Positions 26,265 through 34,046 of a stretch of 64,000 nt of DNA are shown here, one piece after another. The stretch comes from Bacteroides faecalis (GTDB taxonomy: Bacteria > Bacteroidota > Bacteroidia > Bacteroidales > Bacteroidaceae): positions 62,001 to 126,000 of the forward strand of contig NZ_BHWB01000005.1 in the NCBI RefSeq assembly GCF_003865075.1, written 5' to 3'. A model generated the notes under the pieces. That model searched no databases and had not been told where the DNA came from. It worked only from the letters and a program-made list of their open reading frames with translations. Numbering within the stretch: position 1 is the stretch's first letter; each line of letters begins with the position of its first letter. The translations under genes and the position numbers were made by a program.

Positions 26265-27026
26265 TTATTTGTGCATGGAAAAAGAGGCGCGGTTGCGCTC
26301 TCCATTCTTCTTCTGCTCATTCCAAAGTTCTTCCGTGTATTCCTCTTCAGGCACATAGTCAAGATTACCGTCATCGCCCATTACCCAACAGCCATAGCAC
26401 CCGAAGGTGTATTTGTCCCACTCTCGCTTGGTGTTCTCCTTCCACTTCTGACTGTCGCCTTGATTAATCCTTATGCCGGTCTTATCGTTCAGGTCAATAC
26501 CCACCGTCACCTGTTCGTCCTCCATGATGAGCGTGAGCGGCTCACCCTTCTGCATCACGGTCAGTTCTGCCGAACTCAGTTTCAGTTCATCCTTCAGCAC
26601 CTCCAAGTTGCGCCCGATGACAGGCGTAGGTACCGACATCACCTGATTGGTCTCCGTGTCAATCTGCACGAAAGCCTTGCTGCTCCTGCCATCAGCATCC
26701 TTAACATCGGCAAGGATAGCCTTTCCAGCCAGCAAGTCCTCCTGCTGTTCCTGAGTAAAAGCCTCCAATGGTGATTTCTCCAACTGCGGATAGAAGACCA
26801 CATCCACCTTGCCGTCCTCCATACGGACCAACGCAAATCGGGTGCGGCTCTTCAATGTCTCGCCCTCATCATTATTCACCTGAATGGGCAGCAACGGTGA
26901 ACGTCGTCCCTGACCAATATCTTCCAACGCCCACATGGGCAGGTCTTCAATCTTCTCTTGTGTGAGACCAAAACGAGCCAGTGTCTGATAAGGCACCTCG
27001 CTCTCTTCAAATCGTACTTGCTTCAT
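26265..27026 (-). CDS. DUF4099 domain protein
   Basis: 253 residues. The N-terminus reads LARFGLTQEKIEDLPMWALE and GRRSPLLPI, then TRFALVRMEDGKVDVVFYPQ, as in DUF4099. The C-terminal part TPVIGRNLEVL to DKTGIRINQGD and YGCWVMGDDGNLDYVPEEEY belongs to the same Bacteroidales family. These are encoded at the head of element operons, often fused to DUF3945; the function is unproven. It is the first gene of the leftward operon, transcribed from TAACTTTG at 27059-27066. Confidence 0.75.
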   Translation of the reverse strand: MKQVRFEESEVPYQTLARFGLTQEKIEDLPMWALEDIGQGRRSPLLPIQVNNDEGETLKSRTRFALVRMEDGKVDVVFYPQLEKSPLEAFTQEQQEDLLAGKAILADVKDADGRSSKAFVQIDTETNQVMSVPTPVIGRNLEVLKDELKLSSAELTVMQKGEPLTLIMEDEQVTVGIDLNDKTGIRINQGDSQKWKENTKREWDKYTFGCYGCWVMGDDGNLDYVPEEEYTEELWNEQKKNGERNRASFSMHK

Positions 27027-27045
27027 ACTTTAACTTTGAATTTGA

Positions 27046-27165
27046 AATTAAACTCATGCAAAGTTATATACCTATTCAGAGACAAGCAGAATTGCATAAG
27101 ATAATGCGTGTTATTTTTGACGATTATTATTATTTGAGTTTGATTTCTGCTCAAAAATCAAACTC
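27046..27165. promoter_or_regulatory. Operator-like repeat cluster 2 (AATCAAACTCG)
   Basis: AATTAAACTCA (27046-27056) lies at the expected start of the leftward transcript. A perfect 11-bp inverted repeat, GAGTTTGATTT (27136-27146) and AAATCAAACTC (27155-27165), spaced by eight bases, sits between the two divergent promoters. Compare clusters at 1347-1440 and 63165-63310. Confidence 0.7.
27059..27066 (-). promoter_or_regulatory. -7 box of the long leftward operon
   Basis: TAACTTTG on the minus strand, 33 bp upstream of the DUF4099 gene start. Confidence 0.6.
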
Positions 27166-27233
27166 GATTGCTATATTATGTTACAATCTTCTTGTCTTCC
27201 CTTTGTTCTTTATGCCAGTCAAAGAATTGCTTG

Positions 27234-27241
27234 TTACTTTT
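27234..27241 (+). promoter_or_regulatory. -7 box of the M23 peptidase gene
   Basis: TACTTTTG ends only five bases before the ATG at 27247, so the transcript would be nearly or wholly leaderless. Confidence 0.55.
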
Positions 27242-27246
27242 GCACC

Positions 27247-27876
27247 ATGAAACGATTTCTACTCATCACAATAGCAGCAATATTCTGTTCATCAGCAACA
27301 GTATGCGCTCAGTTCAATACCGTCACACAGACTAAGGTACACCGCAAGGCTGTGCCAAAAACGACGCAGTCCGCAACATCCGAACAACTGCCTCCGTGCT
27401 CGCCGCATCAGCGGCGAGACTCTCTTGCCTTTGCCCCATTACAAACCCAAACGGAGCAGACCGACCGCCACACGGCACTTGTCAGTCCACTCCGTCATAT
27501 CTCTGTCACCAGCCCTTTCGGCTACCGCAGAGACCCATTTACAAAAAGAAAAGCCCTACACAACGGGCTTGATTTGAAGGCAAATTACGAACCCACATAC
27601 GCCATGATGCACGGCGAGGTCATCAAGGTAGGCAAGGACAAACGTTCAGGCCTCTATGTCACCCTCCGTCACGGCGACTTCACCGTCAGCTATTGCCACC
27701 TCTCCCAAACTCTCGTCACCAAAGGCACCCACGTCCGTCCCGGCATCATCATCGCGCTGACAGGCAACAGTGGTCGCAGTACTGGTCCCCACCTGCACCT
27801 CACACTCAAAGACACAAAAAAAGGACGAGCCATCGACCCGTCCATTCTTCTCAATCTTATCAAGCATCCACTCTAA
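27247..27876 (+). CDS. Secreted M23 peptidase
   Basis: 209 residues with a signal peptide ending TVCA-QFN. The M23 domain (about 85-205) has SPFGYRRDP, HNGLDLK (zinc ligands), YCHLSQ, and TGPHLHLTL with both His present, so it is probably active on peptidoglycan cross-links in the periplasm. It is transcribed away from the long leftward operon. Positions 27394-27418 inside the gene carry the GCTCGCCG-type hairpin also found at the traG stop, and 27808-27843 recur at 29886-29921. A role in local wall opening for transfer is inferred. Confidence 0.85.
   Translation: MKRFLLITIAAIFCSSATVCAQFNTVTQTKVHRKAVPKTTQSATSEQLPPCSPHQRRDSLAFAPLQTQTEQTDRHTALVSPLRHISVTSPFGYRRDPFTKRKALHNGLDLKANYEPTYAMMHGEVIKVGKDKRSGLYVTLRHGDFTVSYCHLSQTLVTKGTHVRPGIIIALTGNSGRSTGPHLHLTLKDTKKGRAIDPSILLNLIKHPL
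27394..27418. repeat. Dispersed hairpin, family B, copy 1 (inside a gene)
   Basis: CTCGCCGC, four bases, GCGGCGAG: an 8-bp perfect stem, with the flank CCGTG. The second copy is at 56275-56299, overlapping the traG stop. Confidence 0.65.
27808..27843. repeat. 36-bp repeat, copy 1 (3' end of the M23 gene)
   Basis: This segment recurs at 29886-29921 with three mismatches. The 16-base core GACGAGCCATCGACCC (27824-27839) is also found exactly at 32540-32555. All three are at edges of cargo segments. Confidence 0.65.
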
Positions 27877-28038
27877 TAGAACGCCTTGTCTTTTGTCGTT
27901 CACATCACCCCTTCCGCATTGCAATAATGTCTTAAATATCTAATCCTCAACAATTTCTATTCTTGAAAAACAAGTGTTTTATTCACGAATATAATATGAT
28001 TTCGTGAAAGATGTCATAAGATGATACTAATATCTATG

Positions 28039-28596
28039 CTATTTGTCAATAAAGAACCCGTTTCTATGCAGATATTCTGAAACGGTTAGTGTTCCAATCC
28101 CTATCTGCTCACACAACAAAGGAAGTTTCTTGAACAACTTACCGTCATTCTGCTGCCTTGTTTCCTCCGTCATTACTTGCATCTCTTCCAGATGGATAGC
28201 GTCCGAGTGTCGTACATTCAGTGCATAAATGATAATCTTAGCATCACCTGTTTTAAGGTATTCTTCCTTTTGCTCTATGTATTCTTCTTCAGTCAGTTCC
28301 TGCTTCTTCAGTCTTACACAGAAATTGTTGTCTATCATGTTGCTGAATCTCTCTGGGGCACATGGAAATAGATCCTTTGTCGGAATGACCAATTTCTTGT
28401 CTTTGAGGAAAGGCATCTTTTCAACTGCAATTCCTTTGGAGGTGCGTTTTGATTCATCCAGAATCACATCAAGTAGCATCAAATCCTTGCGGGAGAACGC
28501 CTCTTCCAGGAATGAGTACAACTGTCCGTCCTTATCCAAGGGAAGATAATTCTTGGCAATCATCACCAATGAGCATGTATCAACAACTATCGCCAT
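28039..28596 (-). CDS. PIN-domain protein (DUF4411-like), predicted toxin
   Basis: 185 residues. It starts MAIVVDTCSLV, the first PIN acidic residue, with LLDVILDESK supplying the second and a later KTGDAKIIIYAL the next conserved Asp of the RNase fold. The pattern DTCSLVMIAKNYLPLDKDG fits DUF4411-type PIN proteins. It overlaps by 10 bp the gene for an HTH/ImmA-type protease, the usual arrangement of a predicted toxin-antitoxin pair that stabilises mobile elements. Activity is inferred. Confidence 0.75.
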   Translation of the reverse strand: MAIVVDTCSLVMIAKNYLPLDKDGQLYSFLEEAFSRKDLMLLDVILDESKRTSKGIAVEKMPFLKDKKLVIPTKDLFPCAPERFSNMIDNNFCVRLKKQELTEEEYIEQKEEYLKTGDAKIIIYALNVRHSDAIHLEEMQVMTEETRQQNDGKLFKKLPLLCEQIGIGTLTVSEYLHRNGFFIDK

Positions 28597-29729
28597 AACT
28601 CCCTCTCAAAATTTGCTGGTTTGACATTGAGTCTCGAACAGAAAGTGGTCTCGTTGACCACTCCATTGAAATAGGCATATTGCATGGTTTTCAAGAATAG
28701 CGGAGAAATGATGGGCTTTGGTGTTCGCCCGCCTCTCTTCTCAGAGTTTTTCAACTTTTCCTGTTCCTCTCTTCTTCTGTATTCCTCTGCCAATTCACTC
28801 TTGACATTGCTGTAGCTCGAATAGCTGATTTTCCTGTCGATATACATCCTTGTATATAAGGCAAGACGGCTAATGTGCGTCCGTGCACTGATAGCCTTGA
28901 AGAGGTCAATGCAGTAGTCGTTACGGGAATCTACACATGCTATGTTAGCAAGTGTTTCTGCTTCTTGTCCCATAATGAACTGATATGCAAAATCATTGCA
29001 CCATCTTTCGACATCACTGTATGAAGTCTGTGCCGAGATGTCCATCATGTCCACCGACTCCACTTCTTCAATCCCCAATAGACAATGCCCCAATTCATGC
29101 GCCAGAGTGAATATTTCTCGCTTGTAATGCTTATGATGCTTAAGCACTATCACATTGGGCTTAAGGTAAAAACCGTCAATGTTGGTTTTCTCTTTCTTGT
29201 TCCATGTCTCTATGTATTCAAAGACAAAAATGCCATGATCGGCGATTTTTTCTATCATCTTCACAAGAAACTGCCTATGATTGACAGTTTCCCCGGGATA
29301 AAAAAAATCTCTTGCACGTACGGCTACTGTCTTAGGGTCATCTTGTAGGGTGTAGTGTTCTATGTCAAACTTCACATCCAGTTGCGACAGTTTGTTGTAT
29401 GCATCCAAAGCGTTTTTCAGACTCTCGAATCGGTTTACAGTACGGATCGACTCCAAGTTCAGCTCTGTTCCGAATGAGGTCTTGCGGAAGAAGATACTGC
29501 TGCTTGCATTGGTTGACAACTTAGAATAGTCTTGAAAGAAACTGACTTCTTTGTCGAATATCTCACCTATACGCTTCAACACCCCCAAATCAATAGAATC
29601 TCCACTGATGTCTGCGGCTCCTGTTATCCGTTTCCTGCCTTTGTTCAGAAGAGACAACAAGTCATCCACCGACATCTTGTATAATGCCAGCAGGTATTCT
29701 AAACGTTTCTTGTTAATCTCTACTTTCAT
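28587..29729 (-). CDS. HTH + ImmA/IrrE metallopeptidase, predicted antitoxin
   Basis: 380 residues from ATG 29729. The longer TTG-initiated frame would start inside the promoter's -7 box (TAATTTTG, 29790-29797), so it is unlikely. The N-terminus is an XRE-like DNA-binding region (MSVDDLLSLLNKGRKRITG); the centre holds HELGHCLLG (about 213-221), the zinc motif of ImmA/IrrE (DUF955) proteins. The C-terminus is charged. In ICEs such proteases cleave repressors; beside a PIN gene they are predicted antitoxins. Its stop overlaps the PIN start. Confidence 0.8.
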   Translation of the reverse strand: MKVEINKKRLEYLLALYKMSVDDLLSLLNKGRKRITGAADISGDSIDLGVLKRIGEIFDKEVSFFQDYSKLSTNASSSIFFRKTSFGTELNLESIRTVNRFESLKNALDAYNKLSQLDVKFDIEHYTLQDDPKTVAVRARDFFYPGETVNHRQFLVKMIEKIADHGIFVFEYIETWNKKEKTNIDGFYLKPNVIVLKHHKHYKREIFTLAHELGHCLLGIEEVESVDMMDISAQTSYSDVERWCNDFAYQFIMGQEAETLANIACVDSRNDYCIDLFKAISARTHISRLALYTRMYIDRKISYSSYSNVKSELAEEYRRREEQEKLKNSEKRGGRTPKPIISPLFLKTMQYAYFNGVVNETTFCSRLNVKPANFERELWR

Positions 29730-29789
29730 ATCAGCCTCGATTGAACTATTGTTGTTTTGATGCAAATGCTTAGGCACAATTTTGCGTTG

Positions 29790-29797
29790 CAAAATTA
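29790..29797 (-). promoter_or_regulatory. -7 box of the ImmA/PIN pair
   Basis: TAATTTTG on the minus strand, 61 bp upstream of the chosen ATG at 29729. Confidence 0.5.
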
Positions 29798-29885
29798 CAC
29801 ATTTTCACTTAAATGGGCGAATTTTCATGCTGAATATCACTGGAATTTATGTTTATTTTGCTAAATCGCTACATTTCGCCACCAA

Positions 29886-29921
29886 AAAGACACAAAAATA
29901 GGACGAATCATCGACCCGTCC
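29886..29921. repeat. 36-bp repeat, copy 2
   Basis: It matches 27808-27843 at 33 of 36 positions. Here it lies in non-coding DNA, followed by a T-rich stretch, and can fold as GGACG/CGTCC. It looks like a fossil of the M23 gene's 3' end left by duplication or cargo insertion. Confidence 0.65.
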
Positions 29922-29963
29922 TTTTGTTTTTAGCCTTTTTCGTTCTAACCACAGCCTGCAATG

Positions 29964-30152
29964 TTATTCATCAACTGGTTCATCACTCGCATGTCTCATT
30001 TCGTAAACTGTCCATAAGGCTAACACACATTCAATGGCTATCACGGTAATGGCCGCAGTCATGCCCCACCAGTGGGCAATAAGCATAAAGATGCCAGCCT
30101 CAATGCACAACGCAAAGAGGATGGTAACAATAAGTGATAATATTCTATTCAT
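29964..30152 (-). CDS. Small two-TM protein, paralogue of 13360-13542
   Basis: 62 residues, MNRI start, two hydrophobic helices (about 5-25 and 33-50), ending acidic. Same size, start, topology and ATGA coupling to an upstream gene as the protein at 13360-13542; here the coupled partner is the glmS fragment. That suggests a mobile small ORF reused at gene ends, or a conserved accessory membrane protein. No function known. Confidence 0.55.
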   Translation of the reverse strand: MNRILSLIVTILFALCIEAGIFMLIAHWWGMTAAITVIAIECVLALWTVYEMRHASDEPVDE

Positions 30153-30660
30153 TCTACGGTAACTGATTTAGCAAGGTTTCTTGGCTGGTCAACATTCCTA
30201 TCCTTGTTGATGGCGATGTAATAGGCCAGCAACTGCAATGGGACGGAAACAACGAGAGGTGTAAGGCATTCGGGTACGTCGGGCACTTCAAGGCAATGGT
30301 CGGCGATGTCCTTCATTGCGTCATTGCCCTTGGTAATGATGGCGACAACCGTACCGCCACGCGCCTTCACCTGCCTTACATTACTGATTATCTTGTCATA
30401 CAGCGAGTCCGTTGGAGCAATGACCACCGTGGGCATCTCGCTATCTACAAGTGCAATCGGTCCATGCTTCATTTCCGCAGCAGGATAACCCTCCGCATGG
30501 ATATAGGATATTTCTTTCAGCTTCAACGCACCTTCAAGGGCGGTGGGGTAGTTGTACCCACGACCGAGATAAAGGAAGTTGCGGGCATAGGTGTATATCT
30601 TCGACAAGTTCTTGATTTTGTCAGCAAGTCCCAACACATCTTTTATATACCTTAATTCCG
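30149..30660 (-). pseudogene. glmS: Truncated glmS (C-terminal SIS domain)
   Basis: The frame encodes the last ~170 residues of glucosamine-fructose-6-phosphate aminotransferase: YLGRGYNYPTALEGALKL, EGYPAAEMKHGPIAL and the canonical end DQPRNLAKSVTVE. The glutaminase domain and first SIS domain are missing; the first 12-15 residues of the frame come from the adjoining IS1380-type element. Not functional alone. The intact parent was probably a cargo or chromosomal glmS before IS insertion and loss of the 5' part. The boundary with IS DNA is near 30655-30665. Confidence 0.85.
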
Positions 30661-30691
30661 CAACACTATTATAAATATAACTTTTTAAGTA

Positions 30692-30716
30692 CCTGAGCAA
30701 CAAAAAGTTGCTCAGG
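30692..30716 (+). terminator. Hairpin upstream of the IS1380 transposase
   Basis: CCTGAGCAAC and GTTGCTCAGG form a 10-bp stem with a 5-base loop, followed by ATTTT. It may block read-through transcription into the transposase. Confidence 0.6.
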
Positions 30717-30785
30717 ATTTTGTCATGTCAGATTTTTCACCTATCTTAGTGTTGCAAATCAAAATATGTATCAAACCCGACAGAC

Positions 30786-32072
30786 ATGGCAAAGAAAGCA
30801 ATAAAATCTGAGAAACTCACTCCTTTTGGAGGAATATTTGCAATGATGGAGCAATTTGACTCCACATTGTCATATGTAATTGACACAACCCTCGGTCTAA
30901 GATGCAGGCTGTATGGTTATCAATACAGCGAAATCATCCGTTCTCTCATGAGCATCTACTTCTGTGGCGGCTCATGTATTGAGGATGTCACAACTCATTT
31001 GATGCCCCATCTCTCGCTTCATCCGACACTTCGTACCTGCAGCTCTGACACTATCCTCAGAGCGATAAAGGAACTGACGCAGGAGAACATTTCATACACG
31101 TCAGATACGGGTAAGAACTACGATTTCAATACGGCTGACACCCTCAATACCTTACTGCTCAATTGTATGTGTGCAGCTGGTCAGCTGAAAGAGGGTGAGA
31201 TGTATGATGTTGATTTCGACCACCAGTTCATAGAAACAGAGAAATATGATGCAAAGCATACATACAAGAAGTTCCTTGGTTATCGACCAGGTGTGGCGGT
31301 TATTGGAGATTTGATTGTCGGCATTGAGAACAGCGACGGCAACACAAACGTCCGTTTCCATCAGAAGGACACGCTGAAGAGATTCTTCGAAAGGTTTGAA
31401 CAGAACAATCTTGTTATCAATCGTTTCAGAGCTGATTGCGGCTCGTGCTCTGAAGAGATCGTGGAAGAGGTTGCCACCCACTGCAAGACCTTCTATATCC
31501 GTGCCAACCGCTGTAGTTCGCTCTACAATGACCTCTTCGCTCTCAGAGGCTGGAAGAGGGGAGAAATCAACGGCATTGAGTTTGAGCTGAATTCCATTCT
31601 TGTAGAGAAGTGGAAAGGCAAGACATACCGGCTTGTGATTCAAAGGCGGAAACGGATGGACGGTGAGCTTGACCTCTGGGAAGGAGAATACACATACCGC
31701 TGCATCCTGACCAACGACTACGAGCCTTCCGTAAGAGAGATTGTCGAGTTCTATAACCTCCGCGGAGGAAAGGAGCGCATCTTCGATGACATGAACAATG
31801 GTTTCGGATGGTCCAGATTGCCCAAATCCTTCATGGCAGAGAACACAGTGTTCCTTCTTCTTACAGCACTTATCCGTAACTTCTACAAGGTCATTATCCA
31901 AAGACTTGACGTAAAGAGGTTCGGACCCAATAAAACAAGTCGCATAAAAGCGTTTGTCTTCAGATTTGTCTCTGTACCAGCCAAATGGATCAGAACATCA
32001 AGGTGGTATGTGCTGAATATCTATACCTGTAATAATGCTTACGCAGATGTATTCCAGACTGATTTTGGATGA
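30786..32072 (+). CDS. IS1380-family transposase
   Basis: 428 residues, full length for the family. DDE candidates are visible: MYDVDFDHQFIE (about 142-153), NRFRADCGSCSEE (about 212-224) and the C-terminal FYNLRGGKERIFDDMNNGF with the conserved Glu, before WSRLP. It has no frameshift or stop and so may be active. It resembles the IS942/IS614-like transposases of Bacteroides. Confidence 0.85.
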   Translation: MAKKAIKSEKLTPFGGIFAMMEQFDSTLSYVIDTTLGLRCRLYGYQYSEIIRSLMSIYFCGGSCIEDVTTHLMPHLSLHPTLRTCSSDTILRAIKELTQENISYTSDTGKNYDFNTADTLNTLLLNCMCAAGQLKEGEMYDVDFDHQFIETEKYDAKHTYKKFLGYRPGVAVIGDLIVGIENSDGNTNVRFHQKDTLKRFFERFEQNNLVINRFRADCGSCSEEIVEEVATHCKTFYIRANRCSSLYNDLFALRGWKRGEINGIEFELNSILVEKWKGKTYRLVIQRRKRMDGELDLWEGEYTYRCILTNDYEPSVREIVEFYNLRGGKERIFDDMNNGFGWSRLPKSFMAENTVFLLLTALIRNFYKVIIQRLDVKRFGPNKTSRIKAFVFRFVSVPAKWIRTSRWYVLNIYTCNNAYADVFQTDFG

Positions 32073-32225
32073 CGACTACAACTTATGGGTATGATACTGC
32101 GTATTGTCTCAAGTCGCATTGTGGGGTAAGGGGGTATTGTAGGCAGAAGTGGGTATTTCAGCCTCAATTTATCTAATAATTCAGTAATGAGAGAACGTGT
32201 ACACGTAAATAGGACGATGAAGGAC

Positions 32226-32426
32226 TTAGTTGCGGATTTGAGGCTTATGAAAAGCGTATTGCTTTCTCAATACATGCCGTTCCTCTTCGCTCAGCGACAG
32301 GAAATAGGCTTTCCATCCCGGACAGAAATTGATGTGCCATCGCCAAAAACGACCCAACAATGACTTGGGTGAACGGTCGTATCGCCGCCTCAGTGGGCAC
32401 TGCTGACAGTTATGTTTCTTTTCCAA
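32226..32426 (-). CDS. Small conserved Cys-containing protein
   Basis: 66 residues with HNCQQCPLRRRYD near the start and a strikingly aromatic core FLG-type segment (LLGRFWRWHINFCPGWKAY), then a helix. I recognise the pattern as a small conserved protein in Bacteroidales but no function is known; the Cys pair may bind metal. It lies alone between the IS1380 element and a repeat-rich region. It could be a survivor of the region that once flanked glmS. Confidence 0.55.
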   Translation of the reverse strand: MEKKHNCQQCPLRRRYDRSPKSLLGRFWRWHINFCPGWKAYFLSLSEEERHVLRKQYAFHKPQIRN

Positions 32427-32961
32427 TACTTTATCTATTTATCTTTCGTAAAACTCTCGTGGCAAAAATAAGGATTATTTTCAGTGATCAAGCACACAGT
32501 TCATTAAAAAAGAGAGGATTTGCTAAGATTCAGAATAACGACGAGCCATCGACCCCAACGGGAGTCGAACTTCAAGTAACCGCACATGATACAATGTGCG
32601 GGTCGAAGTGCCTTCCCAATCCACGACCCCAACGGAGGTCGAACCTTTCTACAGATTATATGGTTCGACCCCGTTGGGGTCGGATGTATAGGAGTCATCT
32701 GGCCATCCGCAAGTCTTTGACATTGCGGTTAACGGGGGTGAGACCCTTTTCAGGGTCTGTTTGTTTGCACACCTTCATTCTACATAAACGGCTAAATTCA
32801 AATATTAAAAGCGTTTACATATTGCAACGTATTTATCTGTTATGCTCCTATTAAATTGTTCTATATCCTTATACTTTTCAACTAAATCCTTTATCACAGG
32901 CGCATTTAAATCGACGTTTAGGGTATATTGAACAAAAGCACGTAGCATCTCATAATTATAA
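32427..32961. repeat. Gene-free region with GACCCCAACGG palindromic repeats
   Basis: GACCCCAACGGGAGTCGAAC (32551-32570) and GACCCCAACGGAGGTCGAAC (32625-32644) are direct repeats, and GTTCGACCCCGTTGGGGTC (32663-32681) is an inverted version. CCGCACAT pairs with ATGTGCGG (32580-32601) between them. The exact 16-base core of the 27.8-kb repeat starts this tract (32540-32555). No gene is seen. Confidence 0.65.
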
Positions 32962-34022
32962 TTTACTCAAGTTTCGGATTTAGGTTGAGAGGATAGATTT
33001 GGGCATAAAAAAGGCTTTGAGGATTTCCGTATGTCACGGAAATTTAGTAATTTAGAGGTGCCCAAACAACTAATTACAATCACTCAAAGCCATGAGCAAA
33101 ATTACAAAAATTCCATCGGAGATCCGCAACTTTTTCACGGGAAAACGAATCAATCCCGCATTTTCCAAGTTTATGACCCTCCTTGAGGGGATGAGGATTT
33201 CAGACAAAGATCTCGGAGGGAAAAAACGTGAGAACTGTCAGCTTACCAACCTTCAACTTTTCCAGATCATATTGATTCTGCCGTTTATGGCCGTCCCGGG
33301 TTTTTCTCATTATGCCGGATCGTCAATCTCGAAACTGTTCGGGGGTAAGAAGGACCTACTCTATTCGTTTATGGCCAAGGACAATATAGACTAGCAACAT
33401 CATCTGGCACATCGCCTGTCATCTCATCAAGGCCGTGACCATAAGGAAAGACTATCAAAAGAGCCATCTTCCGGCAGTGCTTATTGTGGATGATTCCGAC
33501 CTGCCGAAGACCGGATTGAGGATGGAGTGTATTGGCAAGATATTCTCGCACGTGTTTCAGCGGTGCATTCTCGGCTACAAGCTGCTGGCCCTGTGCTGGA
33601 GCGACGGCCGCTCTCAATTTGTCGTGGACTTCTCGATTCACGGCGAGAGAGGGAAGGTCGATGGCAAGGAACAAGGTCTTACGGCCCGGCAGCGCGAGAG
33701 GCGCTACAACCGCAAGCGTGACAGAGACTGCCAGACCGAAAAACGCAAGGAAGAGTATTTCGTATCCAAGCTTGAGCGCCTGAAGAGCATGGTGAAGAGA
33801 CCATTGGAGGATTGTTCGCCGATATATATGAAGGCGTACACGAGCTCACCGTCGTGGAAAAGATCTGGTCAATCATTATTGATGTAATAGCAATCGTGGC
33901 TGAGATTTTTACCATTGACGAGAACGAATTGATGGAGCAAATTATACGGGATAACCGCAGGTTCAAGGCCATGCAACTGATCGCTCAGACTGCATAAAAC
34001 CTAAATCCGAAACTTGAGTAAA
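32962..34022 (+). mobile_element. Internally deleted IS4-type insertion sequence
   Basis: Perfect 25-bp terminal inverted repeats at 32962-32986 and 33998-34022 (core ACTCAAGTTTCGGATTTAGG) enclose a broken transposase gene. At about 1.06 kb it is shorter than full IS4-type elements, consistent with loss of the catalytic core. It could still be mobilised in trans. Confidence 0.8.
33092..33997 (+). pseudogene. Broken IS4-type transposase
   Basis: The N-terminus (ATG 33092) reads to a stop at 33394. A second frame from about 33400 continues the protein (AVLIVDDSDLPKTG with an acidic motif, CILGYKLLALCWSDG) up to LERLKSMVKR near 33800. From there the sequence jumps to a C-terminal piece in another frame (MFADIYEGVHELTVVEKIW) that ends at 33997. 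At least one frameshift/stop and one internal deletion are needed to explain it, and the region with the last catalytic residues is missing. Confidence 0.8.
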
Positions 34023-34046
34023 ATACATAACTGTAATAATCTACTA

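Larger units (their letters stand above)
30661..32180 (+). mobile_element. IS1380-family insertion sequence (approximate ends)
   Basis: The transposase gene with its flanking DNA replaces the 5' part of glmS. A 10-bp perfect hairpin (30692-30701 with 30707-30716, CCTGAGCAAC) precedes the transposase. Terminal repeats were not identified with confidence, so the ends are approximate. Bacteroides IS1380 elements are known to carry outward promoters for resistance genes. Confidence 0.65.

Noticed and set aside
28587..29792. ImmA/IrrE gene starting at 29792
   Set aside because: That TTG start lies within the -7 box; ATG at 29729 gives a normal leader and XRE-like N-terminus.
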